Source: Salegentibacter echinorum (GTDB taxonomy: Bacteria > Bacteroidota > Bacteroidia > Flavobacteriales > Flavobacteriaceae). From it: DNA of 64,000 nt. Below the pieces are notes generated by a model. It saw only the letters and a program-made list of their open reading frames with translations, did not search any database and was not told the DNA's origin. Both the position numbers and the translations under genes were made by a program. The stretch is from the NCBI RefSeq assembly GCF_900129445.1, contig NZ_FQVT01000007.1:62001-126000 (forward strand). Direction: 5' to 3'. Of the stretch, positions 53,701-62,700 are shown piece after piece (position 1 is the first letter of the stretch; each line of letters starts with the position of its first letter).

Positions 53701-54040
53701 TGAAGAACAGGAACGAGCAGCCAAAAATGATATGACCGAAGAAGAGTTGGAGCTATATGATTTGCTTCGGAAAGATAAATTAACAAAGGAGGAAGAAAAG
53801 AAAGTGAAGCTTGCAGCTTCCACGTTATATCAAATTCTTTTTGATGCAAAGAACAAGATTCTGATCCAGGAATGGCATAAAGAAAAAGCAACGCAAGAAA
53901 TTGTAAAGCGGGAAATCCAAAAGATATTGGACAAAGATCTCCCTGACTCCTATAACCGTAACATATTTGCAGAAAAAACAGAATCGGTTTTCAGGCATTT
54001 TTATGAGTTGGCAGAGATGGGGAGAGGTTTTGCTGCTTGA
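50744..54040 (+). CDS. hsdR: Type I restriction endonuclease, HsdR
   Basis: A 1098-residue motor-nuclease subunit. The N-terminal PD-(D/E)xK site is RRPDLLLYVNG ... VMIELK (about 140-161). The SF2 motor has HTQGSGKS (near 310-317), VDEAHRTQ (motif II), FTGTPL (motif III), MWLTGFDAPSVSTLYLDKPM and IARANRV (motif VI). A helical C-terminal domain binds the HsdM2S core. All motifs are present. It is the last gene of the type I operon. Confidence 0.94.
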   Translation: MAFLNESHIEDADVQFFLEELQYNQHINAWEKQLVGRDSLKDVVLKDRLQAKLNLLNPQLPVECIDTAMRELCKSRASLNPVMANKEVYELIRNGIPVTYNNENGREENDYVKVIDFEQPQQNDFVVVSQLSIEYLQTENITRRPDLLLYVNGLPLVMIELKNATEKVKSGFDVNLRRYKRDIPQLFWYNCFVGISNGIQTRVGSFNAPWEHFFSWVKLKDSAVSHEQPNREEVEAESKTTGNHLSLKLFGRGLCQKVSLLDYFENFVLYHRNKVKIIAKNHQFLGVNNAVKSLNQRAGKKGKLGVFWHTQGSGKSYSMIFYSRKIQRKVEGNWSFLIVTDRKDLDDQIYRNFKETETIAETKDQKENYYRPTSRKVLQDYLQSNRTYLFSLIHKFGIEKGKTYPELTNRDNWIVMVDEAHRTQYKGFGENMRIAIPKAQYIAFTGTPLLRSEKTKDWFGPYISEYNFAQSIEDGATVPLYYKKSVPRVEQVNEDLVGNAAEILEDENLTEEQKKKLDREYSTLLQVVRREDRLQEIAKHIVQHYPYRLDVENAEKERKPMKAMVVCIDKFTAVRMYEFVQEAQKKEIRELRKKIVKEKDPEIKERYKRAIVFMEETRMAAVISGEGTEKEEKEKFEKEGLNISPHRKLMDYPDEDGRNIEDYFKDPNSNYRMVFVTAMWLTGFDAPSVSTLYLDKPMQNHTLMQAIARANRVIEGKKNGLIIDYFGVFRNLQKALAAYAEGTKGKASEDDDADEFPVKEFDELMALLEEGIAEAKAYCKALGADIDAIINLGEKGFAEVELFQEYADIILENDEYKKHLGLFVNTIVSLYDSAKPEIYSHPKIKKERDVFEYLKKVVDRQVDQDEAIERAKKRLDGLLDSSVLGKGDLAKDVLKEYSIRNSKQIDLSKLNFAQLRAEFPEKKHQNIQFADLRELMEVKLKKMLAQNKTRGSFLARFESVIEEYNSGSLSIEEAYEKLLKQAEDLSEEQERAAKNDMTEEELELYDLLRKDKLTKEEEKKVKLAASTLYQILFDAKNKILIQEWHKEKATQEIVKREIQKILDKDLPDSYNRNIFAEKTESVFRHFYELAEMGRGFAA

Positions 54041-54115
54041 TAAGAAGATTTTAAGGATTCATCTACATAATTCAAGTTATTGTTGAGAGTTGCTGATTGC
54101 TGCAAACTGATATGG

Positions 54116-54170
54116 TGTTCATTTCTATGCCCTGTTCAGTGACAATGAACAGCTGGAAAAAATGAACATA
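54116..54170. repeat. 55-bp nested inverted repeat, copy 2
   Basis: Outer arm GTGTTCATT (54116-54124), 9 nt, core TGTTCAGTGACAATGAACA (54134-54152), 9 nt, outer arm AATGAACAT (54162-54170). The core is identical to copy 1 and in the same orientation; the 9-nt spacers are unrelated. It lies 75 bp after hsdR. Confidence 0.7.
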
Positions 54171-54214
54171 TTTATAAACTAAGCAATGGGGGTGTTAGCT
54201 CAACTCTGTCTGCC

Positions 54215-54244
54215 TTTCCTTCCGGGGGTACCCCCGGAAGGAAA
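54215..54244. terminator. 30-bp perfect palindrome after hsdR
   Basis: A perfect 15-bp stem centred on GGTACC (half: TTTCCTTCCGGGGGT), followed by AATTTTT. It looks like a strong terminator of the type I operon. It shares its centre and size with the palindrome at 54369-54402. Confidence 0.6.
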
Positions 54245-54331
54245 ATTTTTATCCGGTTGTTTTATTGGTTGCTATATCCAACTCCAGTCGGCCTTCAAAT
54301 TTAATGGCTAATTGTTGAATGTAAGCTTCCC

Positions 54332-55151
54332 CTAATTAGAACTGTTTAATTGGCCAAAAATATCATTTTTCATTCTCCTGGCGGTACCGCCAGGAGAATG
54401 AATTTTAGCGAATGCTACCGGTGCCATTTTTCCCAGTGCATTGTGGGGTCTTACGTTATTGTAATCTTCCATCCAGGTCTCGGTTTGTTCCCTTACTTGA
54501 TTGAGATCTTCAAAGAGGTATTTATTGAGAACGCCTCTTCGATAGGTTCCATTGAATCGTTCAATAAAAGCATTCTGTGTAGGTTTCCCTGGTTGGATGT
54601 ACTGGAAGTCGATTTCATGCATCTGGCTCCATTCTGAAGCTATTTTAGCAATAAATTCAGGGCCATTATCCATTCTTATCTTTTGGGGTTTTCCTCTGCG
54701 ATTAATCAAATGGTTTAATACCCAGACGACACGTTTGCTGGGCAGTGAAAAATCAATTTCTATATGCAATGCTTCCCGGTTGTAATCATCGATTACCGTT
54801 AAGCCACGGAAGCGCCTTTTATTTTCTAAAACATCGGTCACAAAATCAATACTCCAACTAAGATTAGGTGCCATAGGAGCCTCCAGAGGTTCTTTAACCC
54901 TGGCAGGTAAACGCTTTTTTACCTTTCTTCTCAAACTTAAGCCTAGCTTTTTATAGACCCTGTACACCCGTTTGTGGTTCCAGGGCTTACCTTCATTCCT
55001 TAATCGATCGTAAGTCATCCAGAAGCCTTCCTCGCTATGTTCTTTAGCTTTTTGTTGTAAAGCCTTCTCTATAGCAGTATCGTCCTTTGGGATTGGCTTG
55101 TAATAAAAAACGCTTTTGCTCATATTTAAAACCCGGCACGCCCTGCTGATA
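54332..55151 (-). pseudogene. IS3 transposase OrfB, C-terminal part, split by IS1182
   Basis: From the insertion point it continues GISRACRVLNMSKSVFYYKP, with the DDE core in LSWSIDFVTDVL, RMDNGPEF and FIERFNGTYR. The N-terminal part (ALKPCRKRAIAKELVHYG) lies on the far side at about 56820-56870. Removing the insert and one target duplication restores HYGISRACRVL in frame. The last residues HSPGGTARRM come from a palindrome at 54369-54402. Confidence 0.82.
54369..54402. repeat. 34-bp perfect palindrome inside IS3 orfB
   Basis: A perfect inverted repeat centred on GGTACC (half-arm TTCATTCTCCTGGCGGT), near the end of the transposase gene. It resembles the palindrome at 54215-54244 in centre and size but not in arm sequence. 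Confidence 0.6.
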
Positions 55152-55155
55152 CCGT

Positions 55156-56816
55156 CAGACTGTCTCAAAACCATGCCATCATTGCAGCCTTTTTCTGAGG
55201 ATATATTTTTAAGTTGCTTTATCTTTAGGAATGGAATATCAACAAGGAGAAGACCGGGAGCAGCTAACTTTGTACAGCACATGTATGGACGATATGGTCC
55301 CCGATGATAATAGCGTTCGTTTTATCGATCAGTTTGTGGAACAGTTAGACCTGCAAGAATTAGGCTTTACCAGCTTAGCAGCTCAGGGACGCCCGCCTTA
55401 CTGTCCGGGCGATTTACTTAAGCTCTATATCTACGGATATATGAACCGGATGCGTTCTTCACGTCATCTGGAAAAAGAATGTCACCGCAACCTGGAAGTT
55501 ATTTGGCTTTTGAAAAACCTAAAGCCAGACCATAATACCATTGCCCTCTTTAGAAAAAACAACCCAAGGGCAATCGCGCGTGTGTTTAGGGAGAGCGTTA
55601 ACATTGTTAAAAATTTCAACCTTATAGGAGGTGAACTTATCGCCGGGGATTCTACAAAATTACGGGTCCAGAACAGTAAAAAAACAACTACAATAAGAAG
55701 AAAGTGCAACGTCACTTGGATTATATAGACCAAAAGCTTGCCGCCCATAATAAAGCACTGGCCGAGGCTGACAACGATAACAATGCTGAAATAGAAAATG
55801 AGATCGCCCACCGTAAGGTACAACGCGCTAAGTACGAACAGATTCAAAAAGAATTGGAAGAAAATACCAGTACAGAAAACCCACAACTATCTACATCAGA
55901 TCCAGACAGCAGGCACCAAATCGTTCGGGGCATGATCACCGAGGTCTGTTATACCGCACAAACCACCGTAGATTCCAAATATAAATTATTAATAGATTAT
56001 AAGCTTAGCAACCAGAACGACAAGAAAGCAATGGGGATGATGCTTAGAAGGACAAAATCTATTTTAAGAACCAATTCGTTCATCGCCCTTTATGATAAAG
56101 GATATCATACGGGCAGTGAATTTCATATAGCAGACCAATTAGGAATAAACACCCTGGTTGCCATTCCCGCAATAGGACGAAAAAGCCAGGCTGCAAATCC
56201 TGATTATAATGCTGAACATTTTATATATATTTCTAATGATGATACCTACACCTGTCCACAAGGAGAACATTTAACCTCCAATGGCACGCGTTACAAAGGG
56301 CGCAACTACACCTTTAAACAATATAAAACCAGAGCTTGCAAAGAATGCCCGGTACAAAACCAATGCACCAGGGCCAAAGCAAACGGGAAAGTAATACAGC
56401 GAAGCCAGTTCACACAAAATATTCAAAACAATGCGCAACGGGTTTATAAGAACGAAAGTCTTTATAAAAAACGACAAGCTTTGGTAGAACATCCTTATGG
56501 TACATTAAAAAGGCAATGGGGATTTGACCATATTATGACCAAAAAAGGAATAAAGGCAGCCAGTGCAGATTTTGGGCTAATGACGCTGGCTTATAATTTA
56601 AAGAGGATCTTTAAGCTGATCAAAACAATAAAGCTAGACCCTATTTGTCTTAAGCACCATCTTTTCAGCTTAAATACCCTAGTATTCTTCGTTTTAGGCT
56701 ATAAAAACCGGACTTATACCAACTTTCATAAAAACACCGCTTATTCCTGTGTTTTTGTCTAACTCAATAAAAAGGTTAATTTTAGCAGTATCAATAGGTA
56801 GTTTTGAGACAGACTG
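55156..56816 (+). mobile_element. IS1182-family element inserted in IS3 orfB, 4-bp target duplication
   Basis: A 1661-bp element with 16-bp ends CAGACTGTCTCAAAAC (55156-55171) and GTTTTGAGACAGACTG (56801-56816), 15 of 16 matching as inverted repeats. CCGT flanks it at 55152-55155 and 56817-56820. Deleting the element and one CCGT rejoins IS3 orfB exactly in frame, which confirms the borders. Confidence 0.88.
55231..56762 (+). pseudogene. IS1182-family transposase with a frameshift
   Basis: The first part (55231-55728) reads MEYQQGEDREQLTLYSTCMD ... LIAGDSTKLRVQNSKK; the second (open to 56762) reads VQRHLDYIDQKLAAHN-type sequence through YDKGYHTGSEF and VEHPYGTLKRQWGFDHIMTK. The two frames meet at a run of seven A (55678-55684); one more A would give NSKKNNYNKKKVQRHLDYID, the expected sequence. 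So it is a single-base deletion or a slippage site. The remaining DDE region and zinc-binding CKECPVQNQC segment are intact. Confidence 0.8.
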
Positions 56817-56862
56817 CCGTAATGAACAAGTTCTTTGGCTATGGCTCTTTTACGGCAGGGCT

Positions 56863-57129
56863 TTAAAGCTTTTTTGCAATGATTTCTTTGGCCATTTGAT
56901 GATCTAGGGATAGATTGGCATACATCTGCTTCAGTCTTCGATTTTCCTCTTCCAGATCTTTTAGGCGCTTCAGCTCTTTGCCGTTCATACCGCCATAGCG
57001 TTCCTGCCACTTGTAAAATGCCGCTGTACTAATGCCATATTCACGGCTGATCTCTGCGGCCGTTTTTCCGTTATCAAATTCCTTTAAAATCTTTGCGATT
57101 TGCTGTGGTGAATATCTACTCTTCTTCAT
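56863..57129 (-). CDS. IS3-family OrfA with programmed frameshift site
   Basis: An 88-residue HTH protein (KKSRYSPQQIAKILKEFDNG KTAAEISREYGISTAAFYKW) with a leucine-zipper-like tail. Near its end, on the (-) strand, the heptamer AAAAAAG (56869-56875) is in the right frame for the -1 frameshift that makes the OrfAB transposase. OrfAB cannot be completed because of the IS1182 insertion. Confidence 0.85.
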   Translation of the reverse strand: MKKSRYSPQQIAKILKEFDNGKTAAEISREYGISTAAFYKWQERYGGMNGKELKRLKDLEEENRRLKQMYANLSLDHQMAKEIIAKKL

Positions 57130-57195
57130 AATTACTGTTTAAAGTTATAAAATATATTATACTTTTAAACAGTTCGTTTTTAAGGGAAGCTTACA

Positions 57196-57498
57196 AAATT
57201 AGGTAAAAGCATTTCGACTTTTGCCTGTCTTGAGCGAAGATTAAAGACTCAACCTGACATCTAAATTGTTATTTGATTAGGCTGGACACAAATGGATAGA
57301 CAAAAAGTCAAGAGAAATCAAAATGAATAATTGACAAAATATTTTCAGTTGATAAATAAACTTCTATTTTAATTTTAACATTATTTTACGTTAATTTGAA
57401 GTAGTTTAGTAATATTAAAGATCAATAAAAAACCTCTAAAATCCGAAAAAGGTTTGTTTTATCTAAGGGCTGATAAGTTTTTCATCGTAATAAAACCT
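57196..57498. other. Gap between the IS3 end and the ECF sigma gene
   Basis: About 300 AT-rich bases. It contains a REP-like fragment (GCCTGTCTTGAGCGAAG near 57223) related to the one at 38428. Otherwise I see no gene; the sigma-gene promoter should lie here. Confidence 0.45.
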
Positions 57499-58092
57499 AT
57501 GTTTAGATTTAAACAAAATAAAGAATATGAGTTGGTTAAGAACTTAAAAGCTGGTGATGAGCCTTCTTTCCGTTTACTCTTTGATAATTACCAAAATGAT
57601 CTTTATCATTATGTGAAAAGCTTAGTTAAAATAGAGGCACAAGCCGAGGAAATTGTACAGGATGTATTTTTAAAGGTTTGGCTAAGAAAACATACACTAG
57701 ATCCTAAGCTATCTTTCAAGTCGTTTATTTTTACTATAGCACGAAACCTGGCTTTTAATTTTTTAAAGAAAGCAGCCAATGATCGTGAACTAATTGGTCA
57801 GGTATTCTATGAAAGTCAAAAATCGTATAAGCCCAGTGATATTAATCTTACGGAAGCCGAGTATAAAAAATTAGGAGATCGTGCTATCAATTCCTTACCC
57901 CCCCGTTGTCAGTTAGTTTATAAGATGTCTCGTGAAGAGGGCAAGACGTATGAAGAAATTAGCAGTGAATTAGGTATTTCTGTAAATACTGTAAAAAACC
58001 AAATGACCAAAGCATTGGGAGATATTCGGGAATTTCTAAGCCTGCACGGGGATATTGTATTTATATTACTGTTTTTATGGAGCAGTAAGTAA
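57499..58092 (+). CDS. ECF-type RNA polymerase sigma factor
   Basis: A 197-residue sigma-70 family protein. Region 2 is DEPSFRLLFDNYQNDLYHYV with EEIVQDVFLKVWLRK; region 4 is INSLPPRCQLVYKMSREEGK TYEEISSELGISVNTVKNQM. I start at MFRFKQNKEYELVKNLK; a longer in-frame start exists at 57454. It pairs with the FecR-like gene downstream and should drive the SusC/SusD genes. Confidence 0.9.
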   Translation: MFRFKQNKEYELVKNLKAGDEPSFRLLFDNYQNDLYHYVKSLVKIEAQAEEIVQDVFLKVWLRKHTLDPKLSFKSFIFTIARNLAFNFLKKAANDRELIGQVFYESQKSYKPSDINLTEAEYKKLGDRAINSLPPRCQLVYKMSREEGKTYEEISSELGISVNTVKNQMTKALGDIREFLSLHGDIVFILLFLWSSK

Positions 58093-58449
58093 ACTCGAGA
58101 CAGGCGTAATAGAATCAAGATAAAACTTCTTCGACCTCACAACTGCACAACGTTACTCCTCCATTATCTTCTCTTCGTTCTTAACCGAATTATTCAACTT
58201 TAAATCTTTTTTGATTCCAAATTAGTTTATCAAAAATCATTTCATAATAGCATCACTTTTTATCACAACATCGCTTCGTTTCTAAATTAATTTATTACTC
58301 TGTAAAAATTTAACATTTGATAAAACCTCCCGTCATTACTAAGATGTAAACGTTTTTCTTAATATTTTCCAAATAAAAATAAAAATTATTCACAATTCGC
58401 GTAGTAGTCGGTAGCTTTTAGATTGTATAATAGGTACAAGTTTAATCTA
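58093..58449. other. Gap between sigma factor and FecR genes
   Basis: About 357 AT-rich bases with no gene or clear hairpin. The gap argues for a separate promoter for the FecR gene. Confidence 0.4.
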
Positions 58450-59661
58450 ATGAGTCAGAAAGAGTACATAAGAGGTTTATTACTGAAGTTTTCTCGAAAC
58501 CGTTGTAGCCGGAAGGAGATAGAAGAATTACTTCGGTATTTCAGGAAAAATCCAGAGGTACAAGTCCTGCCTGAAGTACAGGAAGTGTTAGAGAACCAAG
58601 ATTATGGTAGTTCTACCTACCCTGAAAAAAGAGATCGTCTTTATAGAAAACTCGAAAAAAAGATAGAGAACGACAAGCTACAACAACTGGATGCCGGGCA
58701 CAAAAAGCGAAAAATTTGGTATGCCGCCGTGGCTGCGGTATTTGTAGTTATTTTAGGAGGTTCCCTATATTTCGGGCTGATGAAAAACGAGCTTCAACTT
58801 AATAAAACACCTATTGCGGTAGAAAACGAAATAATCCTGGAAAGGGAAGATGGGAAAATGGAAGTGATTTCAGAAAACGGACAGCTTCAGTTAACCAATA
58901 AGAAGGGCGAACTGGTAGGTGGACAAAAAGGAAACCAACTGGTGTATCAAAAAAGGAAAAATACTTCAGAAGAAATAGTGTTCAATACCTTGCGGATTCC
59001 TTATGGTAAACGTTTTGAAATTCAACTCTCAGACGGGAGTCGGGTTTTTATGAATTCAGGATCCTCCTTAAAATACCCAGTAAATTTTCCTAAAAATGAT
59101 AAACGCCAGGTCTTTTTAACAGGAGAGGCCTTTTTTAAAGTAGCTAAAGACAATGAACGTCCTTTTGTAGTTGAAGCCCAAAATCTTAAAGTTGGAGTGT
59201 TAGGAACCGAGTTTAACGTGTCTGCCTATCCTGAAGACACTACTACTAATGTAGTACTGGTAGAAGGCTCGGTAGCTCTTGGCATAAAAGAGGGGCAAGA
59301 AGAAACCACAATTTTAAAACCTGGTCAACTCGGTGCTGCAAATCGGTCGAATAATAATTTAAAAATTAGCGAGGTAGAAACGGATATTTATACCAGTTGG
59401 ATGCAGGGAGCATTAGTCTTTAGAAATATAAGTTTTGAAAATATTTTAAAGAAAATGGAGCGGCATTATAATGTGAAAATTATCAATAAGGATATAGCAT
59501 TAGCCAGGGAAAAATTCAACGCAAGTTTTGGAAAAGAACCTTTAGATAATATCCTAAAATACTTTAAAGAAATCTACGGACTTAATTATACCCATAAGAG
59601 TAAAAACGTGATAATTATTAACCCTAAAAATGAGAAGAATGATGAAATGAAATTACAATAA
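58450..59661 (+). CDS. FecR-family anti-sigma factor
   Basis: A 403-residue inner-membrane regulator. A cytoplasmic N-terminal part (1-85, MSQKEYIRGLLLKFSRNRCS) is followed by one membrane helix (about 90-112, WYAAVAAVFVVILGGSLYFG), the periplasmic FecR domain (TLRIPYGKRFEIQLSDGSRV FMNSGSSLKYPV) and a C-terminal DUF4974-type domain (ALVFRNISFENILKKMERHY). It should hold the ECF factor until the SusC-like receptor signals substrate. I start at 58450; an upstream TTG is less likely. Confidence 0.92.
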   Translation: MSQKEYIRGLLLKFSRNRCSRKEIEELLRYFRKNPEVQVLPEVQEVLENQDYGSSTYPEKRDRLYRKLEKKIENDKLQQLDAGHKKRKIWYAAVAAVFVVILGGSLYFGLMKNELQLNKTPIAVENEIILEREDGKMEVISENGQLQLTNKKGELVGGQKGNQLVYQKRKNTSEEIVFNTLRIPYGKRFEIQLSDGSRVFMNSGSSLKYPVNFPKNDKRQVFLTGEAFFKVAKDNERPFVVEAQNLKVGVLGTEFNVSAYPEDTTTNVVLVEGSVALGIKEGQEETTILKPGQLGAANRSNNNLKISEVETDIYTSWMQGALVFRNISFENILKKMERHYNVKIINKDIALAREKFNASFGKEPLDNILKYFKEIYGLNYTHKSKNVIIINPKNEKNDEMKLQ

Positions 59662-59667
59662 TACATT

Positions 59668-59697
59668 AAAAGGGGAATGTTGCAGCATCCCCCCTTT
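59668..59697 (+). terminator. Imperfect hairpin between FecR and SusC genes
   Basis: AAAAGGGGAATG pairs imperfectly with CATCCCCCCTTT around a 6-nt loop, 7 bp after the FecR stop. It may end or attenuate transcription before the susC-like gene, which would let the latter be expressed from its own signal. Confidence 0.4.
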
Positions 59698-59752
59698 GTA
59701 AAAATGTGATCAATTAAAGCAAATATCAACCAACATTTAATTTTCTAAAAGT

Positions 59753-62700
59753 ATGAAAAAATTATGCCATGGAATAACAAGGCCCTTTGCTTTGTTTAAA
59801 TTTAACTTAAAGATGAAGCTAACCACACTGTGTTTTCTTGTTAGTCTTTTTGGTTTGCACGCCAACAATTCCTATTCTCAAAAAACTGTTACACTAAAAT
59901 TAAATGATGTACAGATATCTCAATTACTGGACCTTATAGAGAACCAAACGGAGTATCACTTTGTTTATAAGATCAAAGATGTTAATCTAACTCGAAAAAT
60001 ACAGGTTAATGCACAGGATGAGAAGGTATCTGGCGTATTGGAGAAAATTTTTAAGGGGACAGATACTAAATATGAATTTTATGAAGACCAAATTTTCTTA
60101 ACTAAAAAGCCTGCGAAACTTTCTTCAAATACAACTCCAATCAACTTACAGGAAACCATCACCGTTACCGGTACAGTAACCGAAGCCGAAACTGGAATGC
60201 CAGTTCCTGCCGCTAACATTCTAGAAATCGGCACCTCTAATGGAGTGATGACTGATTTTGATGGTAATTATTCTATTGAAGTCTCTGAAGGTGCCATCTT
60301 AAAAGTAAGCTATATTGGTTACGCTACGCAGGAAGTTGAAGTAAATGGTCGTAACGAAATCGATATTGCACTGAAGCAAGATGCTGCGGCATTAGATGAA
60401 GTTGTGGTGGTCGGATATGGTATACAAAAGAAGAGCGATCTTACTGGAGCGATATCTTCGGTAAATTCTGAAGAATTGACTAAAGGTGGCTCAGTGAGTA
60501 ATGTGGCACAGGCTTTACAAGGTAAAGCATCCGGAGTTTCTGTTACACAAAATTCTAACGCTCCTGGAGGTAGTATGTCAATAAGAATTAGAGGCTCAAA
60601 CTCTGTGAGTAGTAGTAATGAACCTCTATATGTGGTAGATGGCTTCCCAACGACAAATGGGGCCAATATAAATACCGACGATATTGAATCCATGGAGATC
60701 TTAAAGGATGCTTCTGCAACTGCAATTTATGGCTCAAGAGGGGCGAATGGTGTAGTGTTGATTACCACAAAAAGAGGGAAAGCAGGAGAGAGCACTATTT
60801 CGTATAATGGCTATACAAGTATTCAAAAACCTATTGTTCCTTTTGATATGCTGAACAGTAAAGAATATATGTCCTTGGCAAACGATCTCTATCGGGAAAT
60901 AGCAGGACAAGAAAATCAGGAATTTGGTGAATATACTCAATCTCAGTTAGATTCTGATATAAATACGGATTGGATTGAGGCTGCCACCAGAAATGGAAAG
61001 ATACAAGATCATAATATCCAATTTAGAACAGGAAGCGAAAAAACAAAAATTTTAAGCAGTATCGGATATTTTGATCAGGAAGGCATACTGAAAAATACAA
61101 ATTTCTCTAGGGTATCGGGCCGGATTAATATTGATCAAACTTTTAATGATTATATTAAATCAGGAGCATCAGTATTGGCTCAACGTGAAAATTCCAATTA
61201 TCAGAACTACGCGGGTAATGTGCTTAACTCTAATGTGTTATATGGCATCTTAACTTACGATCCAACAGTCCCAGTTTATAATGAAGACGGGTCTTTTGGT
61301 AGACCACCAGGCGGAAAAGGTGATAATCCATTAGCTAATTTGCTTTCCCGTATAAACGATTTGCAAAAAGATAAGTTCAATGGTACCCTTTATCTGGAAG
61401 TGACACCAATAAAACAAGTGAATATCAGAATGAATGCTGGTACGGAAATAGTACAAAATAAAATTGGGAACTATCTTTCCAAGGCTTCATATCAAGGTAG
61501 TATTGATGAAGGGGTAGCAAGTGTTACTGATTTCTCCTTAACGCATAACCTTTTAGACGTCGTAGCAAATTACAATGATGAATTTAACGATAAGCACTCC
61601 TTAAACTTAATGGGAGGTTACTCTTATGAAAAGTTCATAAATGAAAGTAAGGGGGCTAATGTCTATGGATTTTCTACTGATCTGTATGAGTACAATAATT
61701 TAGGTGCTGCTTCTACTATTACCGACGTTTCATCTTACAAGTCTGAAAACATGCTGGTTTCTTTCTTTGGACGTGCAAATTATGTGTTCGATGAAAAGTA
61801 TTTATTCACCTTTACTATACGTGCTGATGGCTCCTCTCGTTTTGGGGAAGAAAATAAATGGGGTACTTTCCCATCAGGGTCTATTGCATGGAGGTTGATT
61901 AATGAATCTTTTATGACTGACCAAGACGTTTTTTCAGATTTAAAACTAAGAGCTGGCTATGGCAAAACTGGTAATGAACGCATAGGCAATTATGCTTCCT
62001 ATGGTTTGATTTCCAATAGTAACTACACCTTTGATGGGATAACAAATACTTCCGGTGCAGTTTTAAGCGGCGGTTCCCCTGAAAATGCAGGATTAAAGTG
62101 GGAAACTACCTCGCAATACAATATAGGGGCAGATATAGGTGTTTTTCATAATCGAATTCACCTGAGTATGGATGCCTACTATAAAAAAACAGATGATTTA
62201 TTAATAAATGTGAATTTGCCATTTTATACTGGTTATACTTCTGGACTCAGTAATGTAGGTTCGATAGAAAACAAAGGTTTTGAATTTACGGCTGATTCAA
62301 AAAATATAGTCGGAGATTTTACTTGGGATACGCAACTGAACTTTTCCTTGAATAGAAACAAGGTTTTGAATTTAGGTAAAGAAAGTGAGATTTTATTGAC
62401 ATCATCCAAGCCATTTGGCTCAGTTTCAGAGGAAAATTACGCAATTATTCGTGAAGGTGAGGCTCTAGGTTCTTTGTTCGGTTATAAATACCAAGGTGTC
62501 CTTCAAGAAGGAGAAGATTATGCTCCTCAACCTCAAGCCGTGCCAGGGGATCCTAAATTTGCGGACATTAATGGTGATGGAGAGATAACTTCTGCGGACC
62601 GTACGATTATTGGAAATGCTCATCCCAAATTTTCATTTGGTTTGACTAATAACTTTACTTATGCAAATTTTGATTTGTCATTTTTTATTTATGGAAATTT

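Larger units (their letters stand above)
54320..57195 (-). mobile_element. IS3-family element, disrupted by an IS1182-family insertion
   Basis: Perfect 12-bp terminal repeats TGTAAGCTTCCC (54320-54331) and GGGAAGCTTACA (57184-57195), with a further shared GAACTGTTTAA inside. Without the inserted element it would be about 1.2 kb, normal for IS3. It contains orfA (56863-57129) and a split orfB. I see no clear target duplication (flanks GAA and AAA). A palindrome lies inside its orfB end. Confidence 0.82.
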
